This document shows, piece after piece, positions 12,145-21,967 of a stretch of DNA of 64,000 bases. The notes under the pieces were generated by a model. It had not been told where the DNA came from. It was given only the letters and a program-made list of their open reading frames with translations, and ran no database searches. The translations under genes were made by a program, and so were the position numbers. Position 1 is the first letter of the stretch, and each line of letters starts with the position of its first letter. The stretch is taken from NCBI RefSeq assembly GCF_030253575.1, contig NC_080566.1, positions 32,399,001-32,463,000 on the forward strand. The letters are read 5' to 3'. Source of the DNA: Rhododendron vialii (lineage: Eukaryota > Streptophyta > Magnoliopsida > Ericales > Ericaceae).

Positions 12145-12906
12145 TTAGAACTTTGCATCACATTTTTGGGATAAAATCATCGCGCCTGAAGCCAATGTGC
12201 TCACCTTAAAATCACAAGTGACTGTCAATTCTTGGCTCTTTGGTATGAAGCTCTTCAGCTTTACAGGGACATCGATCGTTAGAGACAGAGACACCGGTGT
12301 TTTCGATTTCGTGTCCTTCATGCTCTTCTCAATCTCGCTAGGCAATGCCCCGTTTGAGCCAGCTAGGTGTATCCGAACAGTCGTTGAATCCTTTGCGTCT
12401 TGGGATAACGACGGATATTCTCCCCCACCGATCTTTTTCTTCTTGAACGAAAGTGAGGCTTTTCCGCCATCTTCGTAAGAAATGCCCATTCTTTCGTTTG
12501 GATTACCGGCTTGCAGAGAGATCTCATACGTAGGGTGCGTGTGTTTGGCAAGCGACGTTGGTGGGTTCTTGACAAGGACTTTGGTGACGGAGAATTCAGG
12601 CGTTTTAGGGCTAGTAAAAAACATGTGAACGATCGCTACGCCAATCCCCACAATGGCGGCAAGGGAAACGAGGGCGACGACAATCCATAGGCCACATTTG
12701 CCTCCACAACCATCTCTTTGGCGACTAGGGTTGCGGTAACTCTCCACGATCTTGGCATGCGCAGGCGGTGGAACGCGATAGATCTGGTCCCTTGGGATCT
12801 GGACTATGTAGGTTTCTTTCGTGTCATCGGACGAAAGTGGTTGTGGCGGTGGAGGAGGAGGGTCGTCGGTGGATTCTGCCGCGGCAGGTGGGACCCGCCC
12901 CTCCAT
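12145..12906 (-). CDS. NDR1/HIN1-like LEA_2 membrane protein (NHL13/NHL6-like)
   Basis: This single-exon gene encodes 253 residues. A proline-rich cytosolic N-terminus (PPPPPPQPL near residue 20, and a YRVPPPAHA block typical of the NHL6/NHL13 subgroup) precedes a CGGKC motif. One transmembrane helix follows at about 73-97. The C-terminal half is a LEA_2 domain (about 105-250) with the family's VKNPP, NPNERMGISY and DVPVKLKSF segments. Such proteins sit in the plasma membrane with the LEA_2 domain outside and take part in defence and abiotic stress responses. The length fits the family. The start is the first ATG of the open frame and a GA-repeat lies just upstream at 13004-13031. No break is seen. 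Membership is clear from the motifs; the exact orthologue is an inference. Confidence 0.92.
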   Translation of the reverse strand: MEGRVPPAAAESTDDPPPPPPQPLSSDDTKETYIVQIPRDQIYRVPPPAHAKIVESYRNPSRQRDGCGGKCGLWIVVALVSLAAIVGIGVAIVHMFFTSPKTPEFSVTKVLVKNPPTSLAKHTHPTYEISLQAGNPNERMGISYEDGGKASLSFKKKKIGGGEYPSLSQDAKDSTTVRIHLAGSNGALPSEIEKSMKDTKSKTPVSLSLTIDVPVKLKSFIPKSQELTVTCDFKVSTLASGAMILSQKCDAKF

Positions 12907-13003
12907 TGCAAGATGGGGAGCGGTGGTCGTAGAGGGGAGGAGGTTGGCAAAGTTATATTGCAGAGATTTTGAGGGTTAACTTGCATGAGAATAGGAGGTG
13001 GCA

Positions 13004-13004
13004 T

Positions 13005-13031
<27 letters not shown>
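13004..13031. repeat. (GA)n microsatellite in the NHL 5' region
   Basis: About 13 GA repeats on the plus strand, read as CT on the gene strand, lie about 100 bases upstream of the NHL start codon. This is a common feature of plant 5' untranslated regions. Confidence 0.9.
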
Positions 13032-13035
<4 letters not shown>

Positions 13036-13542
13036 AGAGAAGAGGTTACATTGCAACCGTTTTCGGGTAAAATAAGTGTCATATAAATGACACTACAACA
13101 TGTATCTAGTATTGTAAAGTCAGGTGTATATTTGTTCGGGAGGGTTCTTGTGGCAGGCCAATAATTCAGGGGGTCTAATTTTAGTTCCTTTTTCGTCAAC
13201 ACGAAGTTATAGCTAGTAGCAGTCTGGCTAGCTCGGTCTATGTTATGGAAAAAATTTGGGTTTTTTTTTTTTTTTTTGTTCTTATTCAAAAAAATTGGGA
13301 TTTTTTTGAACAAGTTTATTAGTTTTGCGCCTTACTTTTGTAGATTATTCATCTCATCGTAAGACGAATCAGAAAAGTAAAATATTATGGCTTTTATCCA
13401 AATATTTTTTGAAATCTATATTTTAAAACCAAGCAATTTTTGTCTACATATACAAATATGAGCATCTCTACAGCTGTTGATTGCCTTTAAGTTAAGATTA
13501 TAGTCCGATCAAGAAAATGTTTTCTTAAGTTATACTTTGACC

Positions 13543-14839
13543 AAGGTTCTGAATACCATTTCGGACATGGTACCGGATTTATCACTGGAACGGTACGTAC
13601 TGGTACCGGTATATTATCGGGTACCGTTTCGAATTTATCGTTAAAAATAAAAAATACTATGTACATATAGTTATAACCTTGTTTTTCCCGTTACTTTAAG
13701 TCGTTAAGTCCTAGTAGAGTATTGGAATTTTAAAAAAATCACTTAAAACATTTACTTTTATTCTTTTAATAATCAATATAGCTTTCAATTACATATAGAG
13801 TAGTGCATTTTTTGGTACAAAAATATAATTACAGGGTGTGGCATTATCAAAAAATAGTATGGTAAAATCATTTCCCTACATATATACTGTAATTATATTA
13901 ACAAATTTGTTTTCCATACAGCTATGAAAATGTCAAGGGCTATGATTTGTTCTGCCATAAAGAAAGACAGCTGTGAAAGTGGGAGCATCGAGAGTCAAAA
14001 TACTCTCCTCAAGAGCGCTATCTCTCTCCGTTGTACATATACATGCGTAAGTCTGTTGACACAAACAAAGCGTGCACAGATTGTGCACAGATCTCAATGT
14101 AGGGTCCACTACGGGTTTCACACAAAAAATTCTAGCCGTTCATTAGATTTAAAACATTTTTTCAAAGGCTCCCATGAAAAATCATTTTGATTCGATATCT
14201 TTAAGTACTCGATCTAATCATATAAGTTTTCATTCAGTTCAAAGTTGAATGAAAAGTTAGATGATTAGATCAAGTATTTATAGGTATCGGATTGATCTGA
14301 TTTTTTGTGGGGACCCTTGAAAAAATGTTTCAAATTTAATGAACGACTCGGATCATTTGTATGGGACCCATAGTGGGCCCCACATCAAGATCTGTGCATG
14401 ATCTGTGCCCCTTTGTCTGTGTGAATAGCACCTCTCCATATACATATATACAGTACTATATCCATTTCTCTGTACCCGAAAAAGTAGAGGGGAAGAAGAA
14501 AAAGAAACGACGACAGAGTAGCCGGAGAAACGACGACAGGGTTGCCGGAGAAACAATTCCTCTCTTCTCTCTGATCAATCTTCTCTCTCGTTCTCTAAGG
14601 TTCTGATCGGCCGATATGTGTTTGGTATATAGACGGTGGCTTGGATCTTCTTTTGGGTTCTGTTTGCAAAATACCAGACAAAATCTCCGGGAAGCCCATC
14701 TCGGCCGAGATCGTCCGGATTAGCCGGTAAGCCCGGTATTTAGACTGGGACAGTATTGAAGGCTTATGGTACCGGAATGTCACAAATTCGGGGCGTATCG
14801 ATCGATACTGGCTGGTACGAAACGATATTCACAGCATTG
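13543..14839. mobile_element. Mutator-like non-autonomous element
   Basis: The insertion is flanked by ACTTTGACC at 13534-13542 and 14840-14848. A direct repeat of 8-9 bp is typical of Mutator-like elements. The ends are imperfect inverted repeats (AAGGTTCTGAATACC on the left; the complement of the right end reads AATGCTGTGAATATC). The interior is rich in GGTACCGG-type palindromes and holds a separate foldback (14055-14432) and a promoter-like CT-rich stretch near 14550-14600. No transposase was found. Confidence 0.72.
14055..14432. mobile_element. Foldback MITE inside the MULE
   Basis: Two arms of about 170 bp are inverted copies of each other. Left-arm blocks GTGCACAGATCTCAATGTAG, TTCATTAGATTTAAAACATT and TACTCGATCTAATCAT all recur in complement on the right. 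The turn is near 14235. No protein is encoded. Confidence 0.75.
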
Positions 14840-16553
14840 ACTTTGACCTACTGTTGAAGTAATATATACAGTTTCCTTTTCAATTTATTACATTTTAGTT
14901 TTTTCCATTTTAAGTTAATATTATTTCAAGATGGTTGATAATTAATCTGTAAATTATTATATTTTTTTTATTTCTTCTTTCTATCTTTGCATGAGTTTTT
15001 TAAAGTGAGGTAGATAGTGAGTAGGTTATATTGGACAGATAAAGCAAACAACTTATTTAAGTTGAGACTGTATTTCGTTTGGACGTGCTTTTAGGCATGG
15101 ACATCCGCTAGTCCAAGATAAAACCAAAAAGCCGGCTTTTTGGCTTTTTGTTAATCAGTGGTTCTTCTCAACGAAAGAAATCAAAAAAATCAAAAAAGTA
15201 AAAAATTGTGATATAAACTCAAATTTCTTTGAATAAAACCAAAAAATAAAATTTAATTATCCCTGTATCAGGGTATTTTTCTACTAGGGTGAAAGTGGAT
15301 AATACGGAGATAGATGGAAAGAAGAAATGCATTCAAGTGATATGCTCCCTCAATCCCAAACTTTGTCCATTTTTTGACATGCATTGTCATTTGTAAATTA
15401 CTTATGTTTTTCAAACTATATATACCTTTTTTATAATTTTGAACATTTTGGTTTATAGAAATCATTAAGATCTACTAAGTAAGTTTCATATTTCATAAAA
15501 AAAAAAAAAACATTAATTATACGTTTAATAATGTAAGAATTTTTTGATTAGTCCAGAATATTGAAATTGGACAGGAAATTTGGAACGGAGTACATGTTAG
15601 AGAGTTCTACATTTATTTGCTATGATGGTTGAACAACTCGATTCGTGATTCATTCAAATCTTTTAGTGATTTTGTGAACACTAGAAAATTAAAGCTTGTG
15701 AGCGCATTGGTTGAATTTTGAAATTAATACACTACAGTTTGACCTTCACAAGGGAGAAATAGTAACCTTTAGACAGTAGTACCCGTAATTAGTATGCCTG
15801 TTATTTTCACAGGTTAAATCTTTCTTATTCTTATTACTCCACGCTTTCTTACTTTTACTTGTTATTTTAACAATATTCTGTGAGTTCTAATTAATTATGT
15901 TTGTGCTAAAATGATGGTTTCAACTACAAATGCTACTTGCCACCCAAAATGGGTGGACTTTTAAGCCTTATCCACTTGATATCATTTGAGATCGATGATT
16001 CCATTTCTAAAAAAAACCCTACAATTGCTACTTTCAAATGAATAAGCCCCCCAAAATAGAACCTGAGAGAGGTAGTGCAAACATACGTCACATAAATAGT
16101 ATCTGTTAGCCTCACATAATCATTATCCATCAGTGTGAAAAAACTTTTGAAATATCGCATGCTATTAAAATTGACAAGAGCAAGGAATAAGAGCGAAACG
16201 CAAAATGAAAATTAAGAACTGGAGCGGAGCGGAGAACCTTCACAAAATATTATGTGACCAATGTGTAGACTCACCCCACCCATGCGCCCTTGGAACCTTT
16301 TTTTGCAACCATTGGAATATGCCCTGACCAGCGAAATAAAAAATAAAAACTAAAAAATGCCCTGAAAGTCCAGAGATCCCCGACTTTCCTGGCCCCGAGT
16401 AAAAATAAAGAAGATGGAAACAAAAGCCATAAATCTTAATAATTGCACCAAAGAAAACTACACTTTTATCAATTGCATCGCTGGCCTACCTTCACTCGTG
16501 ACAAACGTTTAATTCTGAGGTAAGGGCAATATTCTTATTACTCTACGCTTTCT

Positions 16554-16844
16554 TTTTTTTTCTTTTTTTTTTTTGAAAAGCAAAAAAATTTATTAATTTT
16601 TGAAAACAAATTACAAAGATTAAAAAAACCTTAACCAGCATCAAGCCGGAGAAAAAGAAAAACCCACATAGAGAAATAACAAACTCAAGCAATCATATGC
16701 CGAGAAGGACTCAAAGGGAGGGGAAAACAAACCAAAAGTTGGCAAGAAGCCAACAATGATAGAGCACCTTCAATCCCAAATAGACTCCCGATGTCTAAGA
16801 CCCAAACACCACCCTAAACAACGCCTAAGACCCAAAACAACGCC
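16554..16844 (-). mobile_element. Truncated L1-like LINE 3' end
   Basis: A minus-strand insertion has a poly(A) tail, read as poly(T), at its left end. A matching direct repeat TATTACTCTACGCTTTCTT lies at about 16535-16553 and 16845-16863. The sequence before the tail resembles plant L1 3' untranslated regions (TTTGTAATTTG near the end). It is strongly 5'-truncated with no coding sequence left. Confidence 0.75.
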
Positions 16845-16889
16845 TATTACTCTACGCTTTCTTACTTTATTTGTTATTTTAACAATATT

Positions 16890-17073
16890 GTTTCGGGCTT
16901 TCATCGTATATTTTGGGTATAGGGTTGGGTTTTATCGCTTATCTGTTTTGGATCCTTGTAGACCTTTGGATATTCCGGGCTTTGTCCTAGAGATGTATCG
17001 TCCTGCTTTTTGTTGGATCTCCTTCCCCTTTTCCCCTCTTTTTAATAAAATTTATTTTTGTTGATTAAAAAAA
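16890..17073 (+). mobile_element. Truncated L1-like LINE 3' end
   Basis: A plus-strand insertion ends in a poly(A) run and is flanked by AACAATATT at 16881-16889 and 17074-17082. The tail (TAATAAAATTTATTTTTG before the A run) is typical of plant L1 3' ends. Confidence 0.72.
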
Positions 17074-17499
17074 AACAATATTCTGTACGTGGGTTCTAAT
17101 TACTATCTTTGTGCTAAAATGAATAATAGTGGTTTCAACTACAAATGCTACTTGCCACCCAAAATGGTTGGACATTTAAGCCTTATCCACTTGATATTAT
17201 TCGAGATGACTCCATTCCTAAAACAAAACAAAACAAAAACCCATACAAATGCCACTTTCAAATGAATAATCCCCCCAAAATAGAACCTGAGAGCAGTAGT
17301 GTAGACATACGTCATATAATTAGTATCTGCCAGCCTCACATAATCATTATCGTCAGCGTGAGAGAGGCATGAAAAAACTTTTGAAATATCGCACGCTATT
17401 AAAATTGACAAGAACAAAGAATCAGAACGAAACGCAAAATGAAAATTAAGAACCGGAGCGGAGAATCTTAGACTCACCGGCCCCACCCATGTGCTTTAG

Positions 17500-17830
17500 A
17501 GCCCATTCCAGAAACCTTCTTATTTTATAAGTACTTATTTTGGAGCTTTGTTTCACAAAATCCAAATAAGCAGCTTATTTTCAAATTTTCAAACTCAAAA
17601 ATAATTTAAATGAAAAATAAATTTTCAATTTTTTTTGCACCGTATTAAAGATCTCAATGAGATCTATCTAACAAGATCCATAGTGATAGAAAAATTATTT
17701 GCGTAAACACATAATTTTTGAGCTTGAAATTACCTTTTTTAAAAATAAGTACTTATTCACCCTTTTGTGGAACACACCTTATTATTAGACAAAAAATAAG
17801 TTCTTATTCCGGTTCTGGAACGGGATCTTA
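17500..17830. mobile_element. Foldback/TIR MITE in unit 2 of the duplication
   Basis: The ends are inverted: ATTCCAGAAACC with ATAAGTACTTATTTT on the left, and complementary AATAAGTACTTATT and GGTTCTGGAAC on the right. It is absent from unit 1 of the duplication, so it inserted afterwards. A similar AT-rich sequence occurs near 60660-60910. Confidence 0.6.
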
Positions 17831-18565
17831 GTACCCTTGGAACCAATTTTTGCAACCATTGGATATGCAGTGACCAGCCAAAAAATATATATATATTTGC
17901 CCTGAAAGTCCAGAGATCCCCGACCTTTCCTGGCCCCCAGTAAATAAAGAAGATGGAAACAAAAGCCATAAATCTTAATAATTGCACCAAAGAAAACTGC
18001 ACTTTTATCAATTGCATCGCTGGCCTACCTTCACTCGTACATCTCGTGACACACGTTTTTGAGGTAAGGGCAATCTTGTAACTTCCGAACATTTTTTTAA
18101 AATAACCAGATGTCCGGATCAGTTTGCATGCGTGTGCCTTCATTAGATCTGTATCCCGAACTTAACGATCAGACAAATCCTCCGCTGACTCCAATGTTAG
18201 GAATGATTTTGCTTACTGTAGAAGGGGACTCGTAGCAGTTGATTCAGATTTTAGGGAGCAAAAAGTCTTTCCCTACATAAGTGAAAGTTGTCATCAATGA
18301 TATTCACCGAGAAATTGATCGGTTAAGGATTTGTAATTTTTATTTTATTCGTATATAAGAAAATATAGTTGCTCACACTTTAAAAACTCTGAATTTGTGA
18401 GCTTCTTGAATTCATATTTGAAAAGCTAGACTTCTTGATTTGGTATTGATCCTTTGTGAAATACTACTCCATAACAATTCCGCCTTTATCTGCATTAGAT
18501 TGGGGCCACGAAGGATATAAACAAACAAATACAGAAATACACCTAGAAATATGAACCCTGTTGTA

Positions 18566-18830
18566 GGTACCGACAGTGAGGATACCGATGGGCATGCGGG
18601 TCCACACAGATGATCCCAATCATTTAATAATTAAAAAAAATTGAGCGGACCCATGAAAATCAGCTTAATTCAATGTGTGTAGATGTTCGATCTAATCTTT
18701 CATTGTTTCATTCAGATTACAGGATCCTGAAATCTGAATAAAAAAAAATTAAAGATTGAATCGAGCACCTACTCAAATCAAATTGAACTAATTTCGCATA
18801 TGCCCACTCATTATGCCCATTGGTACCTTA
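18566..18830. mobile_element. Foldback MITE upstream of the PLAT gene
   Basis: Imperfect inverted arms run from GGTACCGACAGTGAGG to CCCATTGGTACC. The inner arms pair around a TTCATTCAG...CTGAATAAA turn near 18720-18745. No coding capacity is seen. It lies about 450 bp upstream of the PLAT start codon. Confidence 0.55.
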
Positions 18831-19167
18831 TCGTTATGTACATCGTCGGTCCCTTTAGCTTTTTCATAATAGTATTTTGATAGCAAATGGCTCTTCATTT
18901 CGAGAATTTTTTCAGGGCCGAGAGGGTGTCACGTGGTGTCCGCTCGGTGTATTCAGGCCGTTCATTTCGATTTTGGACGACTCAAATTTGAAGAGAAAAA
19001 AGAGAGAGAAAGAGAAGGGGTGAGAGGAAAGAGAATGTTTCAATCTGAACCGTCCAAAAATTCATCGAACGACTCGGGAGTGTCGAATGGACACCACATA
19101 AAATATACCCGCTCGGCACTGAGAAATTTCTCCTTCATTTCATGTCATCACCTAATAAATTGGAGTC

Positions 19168-19177
19168 TATATATAAG
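19168..19177 (+). promoter_or_regulatory. TATA box of the PLAT gene
   Basis: TATATATAAG lies about 108 bases before the PLAT start codon, a usual distance for a plant core promoter with a short leader. Confidence 0.55.
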
Positions 19178-19284
19178 ACGAAAGCAAATAGAGCTCGGGA
19201 CACAGAAGCCTCCACATACATAAATCGGGTATACTCACTGATATATAGAGAGAGAAACAGTTTGAAGATCGAAAACCAAAGGCT

Positions 19285-20173
19285 ATGGGAGCTGTCAACG
19301 GTCTCTGGTTCCTCATCCTCTTCTCCTTCGCCTCCATCGCCAGATCCGTAAGCTCTCCTCCCCCTCCTACATTTACTCCCTCTCTCTTTTTGTTCGACAG
19401 GATGTTTGGGTCAATTTACGCTCATCAATTGATTGATCTTCTCCTCCATCCGATCAAAGGCATATCATCTATTAGGATGTGATGCTGGCTTTCACTTTTT
19501 TCCTCAAACTAGCCCTTTAATTACCTAAAAAACAGTGCAAAGAAGGAACCAAAAAATTGTCACTCCAAATGTCTCTCTCTCTCTCTCATGTTTCTACTTT
19601 TACATCCCAGATTTCATATCAGATTCGGACATGAAACGTCTAGTACATATACATGTGTTAATTAACAATCCTTGTAATGTGTGACAAATGCAGGATGATT
19701 GTGTGTACACGGCGTACATTAGAACCGGGTCGATCATAAAAGGAGGGACGGACTCGACCATAGGCCTGACCCTTTACGACATCCACGGATGGGGGATCCG
19801 GATCTCGAACATAGTATCGTGGGGCGGGCTAATGGGCCCGACCTACAACTACTTCGAGAGGGGCAACCTGGACATCTTTAGCGGGAAAGGTCCGTGTCTA
19901 ACCGGGCCGGTTTGCGCGATGAACCTCACGTCCGACGGGTCCGGCCCAAACCACGGCTGGTACTGTAACTACGTGGAAATTACCTCCACCGGGGCCCATG
20001 TGGACTGTGCCCAGCAGCTTTTCACGGTGGAGCAGTGGTTGGCTACTGATACCTCGCCGTATGAGCTTACTGCTGTTAGGGATTCCTGTGGATCCGACGG
20101 TGCTAAGGCTCGTGATGGTGATCGTGTTCGCATTATCGACGGTCGTGGTGGGGGTCTTGTCTCTGTTGAATAG
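19285..20173 (+). CDS. PLAT-domain stress protein (PLAT1-like), two exons
   Basis: The coding sequence joins 19285-19347 and 19694-20173 (180 residues). Exon 1 gives a hydrophobic signal peptide (about residues 1-21). A GT-AG intron separates it from exon 2, which starts DDCVYT and encodes one PLAT/LH2 beta-sandwich. The motifs TGSIIKGGTDS, GLMGPTYNYFERGNLDIFSG, CLTGPVCAMNLTSDGSG, HGWYCNYVEI and FTVEQWLATDTSPYELT match the plant PLAT-plant-stress subfamily (Arabidopsis PLAT1/2) almost throughout. These small secretory-pathway (ER-associated) proteins promote abiotic stress tolerance. The C-terminus (GDRVRIIDGRGGG) is shorter on conserved residues than the domain. Exon 2 is much richer in G+C than its surroundings. 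No break is seen. It converges with the TTL gene on the other strand. Confidence 0.93.
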
Positions 20174-21441
20174 TGCGGGTACAAATATCTGGATACGGAT
20201 TTGTTTTGGATCCTCTGATGCCTGTGGATCTCGATTCCTCACAAAATGAACGGCTCGGAAAATGTGTTCGAATATTTGTGTCCCAATAATTTAATTTTCC
20301 AGAGTGGTATGTGGTTGAGTTTGATTTTCTTATTTTCCTCTATGTGATAAGTGTATGGTTCTAACTCAGGCCCTCTTTACTGTTTCAAGTGTGCTCCTGA
20401 TTTCTTTCAGTATTTTTTGGTAAATTCTTAAATACACTTGTTCTGTATTTACAAGCCTACTCGAACCAAACTTTGGCTACCTTGAGCTTTGGCTAGGTTT
20501 TTTGCGAAACAAGCCAAAAAATTTATCCAAACTCATTTTTTAATGTAAAGAAATGTGCTCGAATGAGTCTTTACCTCGTTGAGCCTCGAAATACTCACAA
20601 GCGGCTCAATTTGTTCATCCACTCTCCTTATCTTAGCAAAAATTGATAACGTGGGCCCCACGGCACGATACACAGTACAGGCACGTATAAGAACACAATA
20701 TTAACATGAATTTTTTAATTTTCCACAAAAAAATACTAGTAAGAAACATTCAAAAAATAATAATTTATGCCACTTGGCAATTGCATTATTTTTTTATTTT
20801 AAGAATGCAAATGATTGATAGTTGAGTAAGTGTCAACATTGTTGGGATGCATTCAAACTATAGTGATGCATTTCATATTTATAATTTCATTAATTATATT
20901 ACGAAGTTTAATTATCCATAAAATGTTTTATTTTTTGAATTAAATGTGTTAATCTTAATTGTAATTATTTGGCATTTCTTTTTTCAATTTAAAAAAAAAA
21001 GTGATGGCAATTTTTTAATAAGTATTTTTTAGCTTCACAATGCCGAACGTGCACAAACACATGAATCAGTATGGCACAGCACAGACACAACATAGATTGT
21101 GGTGGGCCCTACGCAACATTTCCGAATTTTTAATGAGCCAATTAGTCAGACTTTTATTTGTTAAGAAATGTCCACATGTCTTGATACCTTCTTCTTTTTT
21201 TTGTCTTGATACCCTTTAATGTTCATAAATTGCTCTCTTTTTTTCTTTTTTCTTTTTTCTTTTTTTGTCTTGATACCCTTTATGGAACAACTTGATTTCC
21301 AAGCAGTATATTATAACCATAAACCACCGATACTGTCGATTAGGTAGTCCAACTCCAACTTGGTGTGAAAAATTACTACCTAGTCCAACTATCTTTACAC
21401 AATGGCATACCAACCACATGATACCAGTCTAATCTTATGCG

Positions 21442-21485
<44 letters not shown>

Positions 21486-21967
21486 TGTGGAGAGAGTAAC
21501 AATGGATCCAATCCACAAATGAATCAATTACATACGTAAAAAACTAGGTTACATTCACACACACACGTCTATCGCTCATCCCTCTTAAATCCATTCGATT
21601 GCTTCGATTCAGTCCTGCACTCTTTCATGCTAAAAAAGACCTGTGCCAGCAAACACGAACGAACCCTATTTCCTTTCGACTTTACTTTCCTTCACAGTGC
21701 AACACGAATGATACGTACTCGGAATTTTAATCAACAAAACTACACAGAAGTGAGATGCATGCGGTAGATTTTGGATTCATTGTCGAACCTAGATAGAATC
21801 TAGTCCAAAGGTTCTACGTTCCGGATACTAACCGGTGAAAATTCTGGGGTCGTACTGTATGACATAAAAACAAGATTTTCAGCCCCCTTTGTGTCATCTC
21901 TGGCACATTGATTTGACACTCTGGATAGGAGACTTGATATCAAAACTGCTTTCCATATCCACCTGAA
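20174..21967. other. Convergent intergenic region, no gene seen
   Basis: This AT-rich DNA between the PLAT and TTL stop codons holds both 3' untranslated regions, a GA microsatellite (21442-21482) and a possible weak inverted repeat (about 20650-21115, with GTGGGCCC-type ends). No open frame resembles a protein. Confidence 0.6.
21442..21482. repeat. (GA)n microsatellite
   Basis: An uninterrupted run of about 20 GA repeats. Confidence 0.95.

Larger units (their letters stand above)
13416..15111 (+). mobile_element. Non-autonomous Helitron, copy 1, split by a MULE
   Basis: The left end begins TCTATATTTTAAAAC after an A. The right end carries a short hairpin and ends ATCCGCTAG before a T, as Helitrons do (5' TC, 3' CTRR, insertion between A and T). 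The same sequence occurs inverted at 40827-41217. Removing the insertion at 13543-14839 and one target copy leaves about 0.4 kb, matching the other copy. It has no coding capacity. The termini resemble those of the Rep/helicase Helitron at 42941-50475, which could have mobilised it. Confidence 0.78.
15827..18082. repeat. Tandem duplication, about 0.7-kb unit
   Basis: Unit 1 (about 15827-16529) and unit 2 (about 16530-18082) share long blocks. Examples are CTACTTGCCACCCAAAATGG, CTTTTGAAATATCGCA, and the stretch around GGAAACAAAAGCCATAAATC. Unit 2 is longer because it took up two LINE tails and a foldback element. No gene is recognised in either unit. Confidence 0.82.

Noticed and set aside
19898-20242. 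Antisense open frames over PLAT exon 2
   Set aside because: High G+C in exon 2 keeps the other frames open. The plus-strand PLAT protein is unambiguous.
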